Source: Cyanothece sp. UBA12306
Lineage (GTDB): Bacteria; Cyanobacteriota; Cyanobacteriia; Cyanobacteriales; Microcystaceae
Assembly (NCBI GenBank): GCA_003448685.1
Contig: DLXW01000118.1
Location: 1 to 11,821 of the forward strand
Reading direction: 5' to 3'
Length of the DNA stretch: 11,821 nucleotides
The notes beneath the pieces were generated by a model that saw only the letters and a program-made list of their open reading frames with translations, searched no databases and had not been told where the DNA came from. A program made the position numbers and the translations under genes. Of the stretch, positions 6,353-11,821 are shown one piece after another. Each line of letters opens with the position of its first letter. The stretch's first letter is position 1.

Positions 6353-6427
6353 TTAGAGTGTAACACTTTATTGAGAAAATGGCTAATATGAAAAACTTTA
6401 ACTCTGGTTAAGTGTAAAAGGTAATGA

Positions 6428-6781
6428 AAAATTTCAACAGTATCTTTGACGACTTTAACCGATTTTATTTCTAGGATAAATATCCTATAAATAATTAAAA
6501 ATAGATAAAAATATTTCAGCTATTAATAGTGATTATCTTCAGATATGGTTTGAAAAAGACCAAGATTAATTAATAAATTTCTCAACTAATTCCCGTCCAT
6601 ATTATGGAGATTCAAAAACCGTATTTATACTGAGAAATCAAAAATTAAAGAAAAATTTTGACTAATATGTTGTTTCTTAGGAATTATGGGGAACTTTAGA
6701 AATAAGCGACTCAGTAGTTAACCTATGGCAGCAAACATTAAAGATGTTTGACCTTGGGGAAACTGCAAAATTTCAACAGTA
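6428..6781 (+). repeat. 15-bp direct repeat pair flanking about 325 bp
   Basis: AAAATTTCAACAGTA occurs identically at 6428-6442 and 6767-6781. The second copy ends 13 bp before the GAF-protein start codon. An exact 15-bp match is unlikely by chance in a spacer of this size, even allowing for AT richness. It could be the footprint of an insertion or deletion between short repeats, or paired regulator sites. The bases just inside the repeats show no inverted ends typical of an insertion sequence. Confidence 0.5.
6658..6687 (+). promoter_or_regulatory. Weak candidate promoter for the GAF-protein gene
   Basis: TTGACT at 6658-6663 matches a -35 box at five of six positions. AATTAT at 6682-6687, 18 bp downstream, is a mediocre -10. 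Transcription would begin near 6694, leaving a leader of about 100 bases that includes the AAACAT/ATGTTT hairpin and the second copy of the 15-bp repeat. Confidence 0.25.
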
Positions 6782-6794
6782 GAGAATTAATGAA

Positions 6795-8354
6795 ATGATC
6801 CAAGTCAAAGCAGTAGATTTAAAGGTGAATGGCACTATGTCAAATCTAAGTAATCGTCTCTTTTGTCGTTTAAATGGCGTATCCCCAGCCATCAGAGAAC
6901 AAAAGCGTGTCGAAACTTTGAAAAAGTTAGGATTACTAGAACCCGAAACTATTCCTGTCTTTGACGAAGCAACCCAAACCGCTGCGAGTTTTCTAGAAAC
7001 CCCTATCTGTATTTTAGGACTGATGGTGCAAGAAAATCTGTGGCTAAAAGCAGCAGTTGGTTTGTCAAAATTAGGTTTAATGAATCAATTGGCATCATCT
7101 CGACGCATTTCTCGGCAAGAAGCTTTCAGTACCTACGTGGTTGATAGTGAGCAACCTGTAATCATCCATGACACCCTCTGTGAATCACCATTTGTCAACA
7201 GTATCCTAGTACAACATTATGGGATTCGGGCTTTTTTGGGTTCACCTTTGATGACTGCTGAGGGACAATGTATCGGAGCGATCGCTGTGATGGATTTAGT
7301 ACCCCACCAGTTTACCCATAGAGACGTAGAATTTTTAACCCTAACAGCGCGGTGGTGTTTGCGGGAATTTGAACGGAATTATCTCCTGAAAAATGCTGCC
7401 CTACCTCCAGAAGAATCGCTCAGTTTGGGCAAAAAATCGACTGACTATACACCTAATGATAATATTACTGAAAATGCCCCTAATGATGACCCATCTTTGG
7501 TTACTTTAAGCAAAACTATTAATAGTATTAAACTTAAGTTTGTCAGACAATTAGTTGAAGAATTCCAAGCACCCCTCACCTCAATTATTGGAATGTCTAG
7601 TATTTTGCGCTCAGAAGTATTTGGCTCTTTGAGCAATAAACAAAAAGAATATATGGAAATTATTTACACTAGTGGTCAACAAATGAGTTCTCTGGTTTAC
7701 GAAAGTCTTAAGTTAGGGGTAGCTAATGATAATAGTCCTCAACTTGAACTTAATCCCGTTAATATAGAAATGCTGGCTCAGCAAGTCCTCAACAATCTTG
7801 ATGATGTAGCTAAGCAAAAACGACAAACTCTTCGTTTATCCGTCGAACCAGGGGAAAGAATTTGGCTCTTAGACAAGGACAAAGTCCGAGAGTCATTGTA
7901 CTATCTGGTGATTAGTCTGATACAATCTTCTGAGGCAGGGGGAGAAATTCGTCTCCATATTTCCCGTCGTAGTCAAACCCTAAATATTGCTGTCTGGCTT
8001 GCCCATCCTTGGCTAGGAGATGGCTTACCTCAAGTTAATCTCTATTGTACCTTTAATAACCATGGCGAAGAGCAATTGCCTCAAGTATCCTCTATCTTAC
8101 AGCAAGAATTATCCCTTGAGGCTAATTTGGACGATTATATTTTAAAAGCTTCTTCCTTAGAAACCATGATTCATAGTCAAGTTAACCCCAATCTCAAGGA
8201 AAATAGCTCCCAAGCCTTATTAGGTTTATTATTAGGTTGCTATCTTACCGAAAGTCAGGGAGGGCAAATTATGGTTCAAGGTTCTTCGGAGTCAGGTTAT
8301 CGTTATGTTTTAATGTTGCCCAAAATAGCCGTTAAAGCATATTCTAATTCTTGA
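6795..8354 (+). CDS. GAF-domain protein with degenerate histidine-kinase core
   Basis: 519 residues from ATG 6795. ATG 6837 (residue 15) has AAGGTG 9 bases upstream and is an equally likely start. Residues about 45-195 form a GAF sensor domain (IPVFDEATQTAASFLETPIC, then LGSPLMTAEGQCIGAIAVMD) with no obvious bilin-binding cysteine motif. A linker rich in Asn, Asp and Pro (205-235) follows. Residues 246-306 are a HisKA-like dimerisation helix pair, FVRQLVEEFQAPLTSIIGMS. Where active kinases have HELRTP, this has E255-E-F-Q-A-P, so the phospho-acceptor His is replaced by Glu. The ATPase-like region (360-510) lacks the N-box asparagines (S374 in place of the second) and lacks GLGL. It ends in ESQGGQIMVQGSSESGYRYV, a recognisable but altered tail. 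It is probably a cytoplasmic pseudokinase that signals by binding rather than phosphotransfer. No response regulator lies in the window. Confidence 0.85.
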   Translation: MIQVKAVDLKVNGTMSNLSNRLFCRLNGVSPAIREQKRVETLKKLGLLEPETIPVFDEATQTAASFLETPICILGLMVQENLWLKAAVGLSKLGLMNQLASSRRISRQEAFSTYVVDSEQPVIIHDTLCESPFVNSILVQHYGIRAFLGSPLMTAEGQCIGAIAVMDLVPHQFTHRDVEFLTLTARWCLREFERNYLLKNAALPPEESLSLGKKSTDYTPNDNITENAPNDDPSLVTLSKTINSIKLKFVRQLVEEFQAPLTSIIGMSSILRSEVFGSLSNKQKEYMEIIYTSGQQMSSLVYESLKLGVANDNSPQLELNPVNIEMLAQQVLNNLDDVAKQKRQTLRLSVEPGERIWLLDKDKVRESLYYLVISLIQSSEAGGEIRLHISRRSQTLNIAVWLAHPWLGDGLPQVNLYCTFNNHGEEQLPQVSSILQQELSLEANLDDYILKASSLETMIHSQVNPNLKENSSQALLGLLLGCYLTESQGGQIMVQGSSESGYRYVLMLPKIAVKAYSNS

Positions 8355-8569
8355 CAAAACTCCCTGACAACAAGATTAAGCTTTTTGAGAGGTGAGTAGC
8401 AATTCAAAATTTAAGAAAAATTTTACGAAATATTGGTTCAACTTACTGTATTCTATTTAGAAGCCTTCTATAATATTCTTTTAAAGACAATTATAAAATT
8501 GACCCATTTCAACTTATTAGGGTCAGAATTACTAACTATAGTAGTATTAGAAACCAAAGAGAGCGAATC
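8355..8569 (+). promoter_or_regulatory. Spacer upstream of the TPR gene, with a TATAAT box
   Basis: 215 bp. TATAAT at 8469-8474 is a perfect -10, but the -35 position (near 8446) has no good match. Transcription would start near 8481. Within the resulting leader of about 90 bases, TGACCC (8500-8505) and GGGTCA (8520-8525) form an inverted repeat with a 14-base loop. GAGAG lies just upstream of the TPR start codon. The spacing and this box suggest the TPR gene has its own promoter. Confidence 0.35.
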
Positions 8570-9256
8570 ATGAACAGTAATGCCCTTGAAAGTTGTGATT
8601 CTACGAAATCTGAGCCTCCACCCCCTGAAGTTAAACTATGTTGTCGGCATCCTCTTCAGTTGGGTTGGTTAATCGAGGGAAACAGAATTTCGAATCAACA
8701 GCTTCGTGCTTGCATCAAAAAAAAAGCTACTCAAGAAGATTATCGCTGTGCTATTGTCCTACTCAATCAGTTAATTATCCGTGATCCCGAAAGTGCAATT
8801 GACTATAACAATCGAGGATTGATGTATTTTAAACAAGGGGACTATCAGCAAGCGATGGAAGATTTTAATCAAGCCATTGCTCTCAATTCTCACCTTGATC
8901 AAGCTTATAACAATCGGGCTAATTGTTATGTTAAGTTGGGCTACTTGATGATCGCATTAAAAGATTACGAAACTGCTCTCGATTTAAACCCCTATAATCA
9001 AAAGGTTTCGATTAACAAAGGGATTACCTTAAGGGATTTAGAAGAGTATGATCTAGCCCTAGAAACCTTTGATTTTGCCCTAATTCTTGGTAAAACTCTT
9101 CAAGGAAGAATTTATGCAGAAAGAGGATACACTTATCATCTAAGGGGAGATTGGAATTGTGCGATCGCAGATTATCGTCGTTCTTTAGCTAATTTGCCCG
9201 AGGGCGATCACTATCACTCTAAAGTACAACAATGGTTATCAGATTTAATTAACTAA
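8570..9256 (+). CDS. Tetratricopeptide-repeat protein
   Basis: 228 residues. The N-terminal 40 residues are not repeats: they include a short proline run (PPPPE) and a CCRHP motif, with no signal peptide. Residues about 43-212 are TPR units of 34 residues. The first is divergent (43-76). The next two are clear: IDYNNRGLMYFKQGDYQQAM with ALNSHLD, and AYNNRANCYVKLG with ALDLNP. Two weaker units follow (145-178 and 179-212, ending YRRSLANLP). TPR arrays form a superhelix that binds peptides of partner proteins. No enzymatic domain is present and the partner is unknown. It lies between the GAF pseudokinase and glgB on the same strand, with gaps of 215 and 158 bp, so a tight operon is not indicated. 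Confidence 0.88.
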   Translation: MNSNALESCDSTKSEPPPPEVKLCCRHPLQLGWLIEGNRISNQQLRACIKKKATQEDYRCAIVLLNQLIIRDPESAIDYNNRGLMYFKQGDYQQAMEDFNQAIALNSHLDQAYNNRANCYVKLGYLMIALKDYETALDLNPYNQKVSINKGITLRDLEEYDLALETFDFALILGKTLQGRIYAERGYTYHLRGDWNCAIADYRRSLANLPEGDHYHSKVQQWLSDLIN

Positions 9257-9414
9257 AATATAAGTTAAATAATGTCATCAATTAAGAGAAAACGTAAAAT
9301 TAAGGCTTGATTAGTCTTATGGGGAGTCCAGAAAACGCTAAAAGTGTGTAAAGTAAGTAATAAGATTCCAAGCTGGTATTTTCGCCTTCGGAGTTTGTTG
9401 AGATTAGAAACTGA

Positions 9415-11718
9415 ATGACCACAACTATTTCCCCTGAGCAAGTCAAAAAAATTGTTGACAATCTACATCATAATCCTTTTGAAGTGTTAGGCTGTCATCC
9501 TTTAGATAATGATTATCCCCACCAACAATGGGTAGTGCGTGCCTATTTGCCCAATGCTCAATCGGCCTGGGTTTGGTGTCCCACTGAACGCCAAGAATAC
9601 AAGATGAGATCGGTACACCACCCCCATTTTTTTGAATGTATTATTGAAACACCCGAACTTACTAACTATCAGTTACGGATTAAAGAAGGAGAAAATGAGC
9701 GATTTATCTACGATCCCTACGCTTTTAAGTCTCCTAATTTAACAGATTTCGATTTACATCTATTCGCTGAAGGGAACCACCACCGTATTTATGAAAAATT
9801 AGGCGCTCATTTAAGAGAAGTAGATGGAGTCAAGGGGGTTTATTTTGCCTTATGGGCTCCCAATGCTCGTAATGTTTCAATTATTGGGGATTTTAACCAG
9901 TGGGATGGTCGTCAGCATCAAATGCAAAAACGCCTCAACAATGCTTGGGAATTATTTATTCCTGGTTTGGAGATGGGAACCAAATACAAATATGAGGTCA
10001 AAAACTGGGAAGGACATATTTATGAAAAATCTGATCCCTATGGTTTTTATCAGGAGGTTCGCCCCCACTTTGCTTCAATTGTAGCCGATCTGCAAACTTA
10101 TCAATGGCATGATGCTAATTGGCTCGAAAAACGTCGCCACAGTAAACCCCTCAATGAACCCATTTCGGTGTATGAAGTTCATCTGGGTTCTTGGTTACAC
10201 GCTTCCTCAGAAGAAATAACTTCTTTACTTCACGGGGAGTCCGATGGGGTACAAGTTTCAGAATTAAATCCAGGGACCCGTTTCCTGAGCTATTATGAGT
10301 TGGCACAAAAGTTGATCCCCTACGTTAAAGAGTTAGGCTATACCCATATTGAATTATTGCCCATTACAGAACATCCTTTTGATGGTTCTTGGGGGTATCA
10401 AGTCACTGGATATTATGCTCCCACTTCCCGTTATGGAACTCCCGAAGATTTTATGTATTTTGTGGATCAGTGCCATGAAAATGACATTGGAGTGATTCTA
10501 GATTGGGTTCCTGCTCATTTCCCGAAAGATGCCCATGGATTAGCTTATTTTGATGGTAGTTATCTCTATGAATACGCCGATCCCCGTGAAGGAGAACATA
10601 AGGAATGGGGTACTCTAGTATTTAACTATCGCCGCAATGAAGTTCGCAACTTTTTGGTGGCTAGTGTTTTATTTTGGTTTGATAAATATCATATTGATGG
10701 AATACGGGTTGATGCAGTCGCTTCCATGCTTTATCGTGATTATCTACGAGAAGAATGGATCTCCAATGAATATGGGGGACGGGAAAATCTCGAAGCTGCT
10801 GATTTCTTGCGACAGATGAATAGTGTGCTTTATAGTTACTTCCCAGGCGCTTTGTCGATCGCTGAAGAGTCTACAGATTGGCCTATGGTATCTTGGCCGA
10901 CTTATGTGGGGGGTTTAGGATTTAATCTGAAGTGGAATATGGGGTGGATGCACGATATTTTAGATTATTTCAGTATGGACCCCTGGTTTCGTCAATTCCA
11001 CCAAAATAACGTCACCTTCAGTATGTTATATCACCACAATGAGAATTTTATGCTGGCTCTATCCCATGATGAGGTGGTTCATGGTAAAAGTAATATGCTC
11101 GGTAAAATGCCAGGGGATGAATGGCAAAAATACGCCAATGTGCGGACTTTATTTACCTATATGTTCACCCATCCTGGTAAAAAAACCATGTTTATGAGTA
11201 TGGAATTTGGCCAGTGGAGTGAATGGAATGTTTGGGGTGATTTAGAATGGCATCTGTTGCAATATGAACCCCATCAACAACTTAAACTCTTTTTTACGGA
11301 GCTTAATGCTCTCTATAAAAATGAACCTGCTCTATATGAACTCGATTTTGAAGCTGAAGGTTTTCAATGGATTGATTGTGGAGATCATAAACATAGTGTG
11401 GTGTCTTTTATTCGACGCGGTAAAAAACCCACTGACTTTGTAGTTACAATTTGTAATTTTACCCCCCAACCCCATAGTCACTACCGCATTGGCGTTCCTG
11501 AACCAGGATTCTATCTCGAGTTATTTAATAGTGATGCTAGAAAATATGGAGGCAGTAATATGGGTAATTTAGGAGGAAAATTGACCGATGAATGGTCTTG
11601 TCATAACCTGCCTTATTCCCTTGATTTGTGTTTACCTCCCTTGGCAGTTTTAATTTTAAAATTAGATCAAACTAAGGTAGATCCTGTGGTTGAAGAATCA
11701 GTAGTTGAAGAGGATTAG
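9415..11718 (+). CDS. glgB: 1,4-alpha-glucan branching enzyme GlgB
   Basis: 767 residues, full length. GlgB cuts alpha-1,4 glucan chains and rejoins the segment by an alpha-1,6 bond, making branches in glycogen in the cytoplasm. An N-terminal beta-sandwich (about 18-105) and a CBM48 domain (about 125-220, with VYFALWAPNARNVSIIGDFN) precede the GH13 barrel. Conserved blocks are YEVHLGSW, YTHIELLPITEHPFDGSWGY, then VILDWVPAHF, DGIRVDAVASMLYRDY (nucleophile D433), IAEEST (acid/base E484) and ALSHDEVVHGK (D552). The spacing between the catalytic residues matches E. coli GlgB apart from a two-residue gap. The C-terminal beta domain ends in an acidic tail (VVEESVVEED). The start MTTTISPEQVKKIVDNLHH agrees with cyanobacterial homologues, although no strong Shine-Dalgarno sequence precedes it. 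All catalytic residues are intact. Confidence 0.97.
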   Translation: MTTTISPEQVKKIVDNLHHNPFEVLGCHPLDNDYPHQQWVVRAYLPNAQSAWVWCPTERQEYKMRSVHHPHFFECIIETPELTNYQLRIKEGENERFIYDPYAFKSPNLTDFDLHLFAEGNHHRIYEKLGAHLREVDGVKGVYFALWAPNARNVSIIGDFNQWDGRQHQMQKRLNNAWELFIPGLEMGTKYKYEVKNWEGHIYEKSDPYGFYQEVRPHFASIVADLQTYQWHDANWLEKRRHSKPLNEPISVYEVHLGSWLHASSEEITSLLHGESDGVQVSELNPGTRFLSYYELAQKLIPYVKELGYTHIELLPITEHPFDGSWGYQVTGYYAPTSRYGTPEDFMYFVDQCHENDIGVILDWVPAHFPKDAHGLAYFDGSYLYEYADPREGEHKEWGTLVFNYRRNEVRNFLVASVLFWFDKYHIDGIRVDAVASMLYRDYLREEWISNEYGGRENLEAADFLRQMNSVLYSYFPGALSIAEESTDWPMVSWPTYVGGLGFNLKWNMGWMHDILDYFSMDPWFRQFHQNNVTFSMLYHHNENFMLALSHDEVVHGKSNMLGKMPGDEWQKYANVRTLFTYMFTHPGKKTMFMSMEFGQWSEWNVWGDLEWHLLQYEPHQQLKLFFTELNALYKNEPALYELDFEAEGFQWIDCGDHKHSVVSFIRRGKKPTDFVVTICNFTPQPHSHYRIGVPEPGFYLELFNSDARKYGGSNMGNLGGKLTDEWSCHNLPYSLDLCLPPLAVLILKLDQTKVDPVVEESVVEED

Positions 11719-11821
11719 ATAATGATTTATATAGTATAATGACGTGGAAAGCCCCTTCACTGGTTTTTGTGGGGTCGAAACTGGCGTTAATACAAAATCT
11801 TGACCTACTCCCCCGATTGAA
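11719..11821. other. Hairpin-rich end of window, possible mobile-element edge
   Basis: CCCC-TT-CAC (11752-11760) can pair with GTGGGG (11769-11774), making a stem with a small bulge 34 bp after the glgB stop; it could terminate glgB. TATAAT at 11735-11740 lies just before it. The final bases, TTGAC (11800-11804) then CTACTCCCCCGATTGAA, look like the beginning of a second hairpin cut off by the window edge. This arrangement resembles ends of IS200/IS605-type elements in cyanobacteria, but no transposase or TnpB coding sequence is visible. Confidence 0.3.

Larger units (their letters stand above)
6353..6794. other. AT-rich spacer with direct repeat and small palindromes
   Basis: 442 bp with no coding signal, lying where the missing 5' end of the DHH gene should be. 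It contains AGTGT-A-ACACT (6356-6366), the inverted repeat TAGGATA-AA-TATCCTA (6472-6487), AAACAT-TAAAG-ATGTTT (6733-6749) and the 15-bp direct repeat listed separately. Codons for the DHH protein N-terminus were searched for by eye in all minus-strand frames and not found. The region must also hold the promoter of the GAF gene to the right. Confidence 0.5.

Noticed and set aside
6795..8354. Phytochrome or cyanobacteriochrome photoreceptor
   Set aside because: The GAF domain lacks the usual bilin-attachment Cys-His motif and the PHY domain.
9824..10084. Plus-strand frame of 86 codons inside glgB (also 10637-10819)
   Set aside because: Out-of-frame shadows of the well-supported glgB frame.
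1..11821. A novel defence or biosynthetic gene cluster
   Set aside because: Genes are single units on alternating strands with unrelated housekeeping or regulatory families; no shared operon or repeat array ties them together.

Overview
The window looks like chromosomal DNA of a low-GC unicellular cyanobacterium (Cyanothece/Crocosphaera-like). Six copies of the HIP1 octamer GCGATCGC (starting near 2211, 2680, 4033, 5812, 7278 and 9162) are a cyanobacterial signature. The gene families agree: a GUN4-domain protein, a cyanobacterial-type chorismate lyase, a GAF/histidine-kinase-like regulator, and a GlgB with an N-terminal extension. No tRNA, rRNA or CRISPR array was seen.

Layout. 1-806: the 3' end of a GUN4-domain gene with a disturbed tail, then a repeat-rich spacer with two small inverted-repeat elements of the type seen in cyanobacterial MITEs. 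807-2726: a conserved small protein of unknown function (minus), an SRPBCC-fold protein (plus) and a secreted glycine-rich protein (minus). 2727-3585: a spacer with a possible small ORF remnant and an AT-rich gene for a membrane-anchored protein of unknown function (minus). 3672-5232: truB (minus) and a chorismate lyase gene (plus) start back to back, only 10 bp apart. 5233-5350: convergent spacer with two identical 14-bp palindromes. 5351-6352: a DHH/DHHA1 phosphoesterase gene (minus) that has lost its 5' end, including the first metal-binding motif. 6353-6794: AT-rich spacer with a 15-bp direct repeat and small palindromes. 6795-9256: a GAF protein with a degenerate histidine-kinase core, then a TPR protein. 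9415-11718: glgB. 11719-11821: hairpin-forming sequence that resembles the edge of a mobile element.

The genes do not form one operon. They are mostly single transcription units on alternating strands: tRNA modification (truB), 4-hydroxybenzoate/plastoquinone precursor synthesis (chorismate lyase), glycogen branching (glgB) and signalling (GAF pseudokinase, TPR protein). The most notable signals are signs of decay and rewiring. These are the headless DHH gene, the kinase-like protein lacking its phospho-acceptor histidine, and the apparent frameshift in the GUN4 tail. I found no convincing novel multi-gene system.
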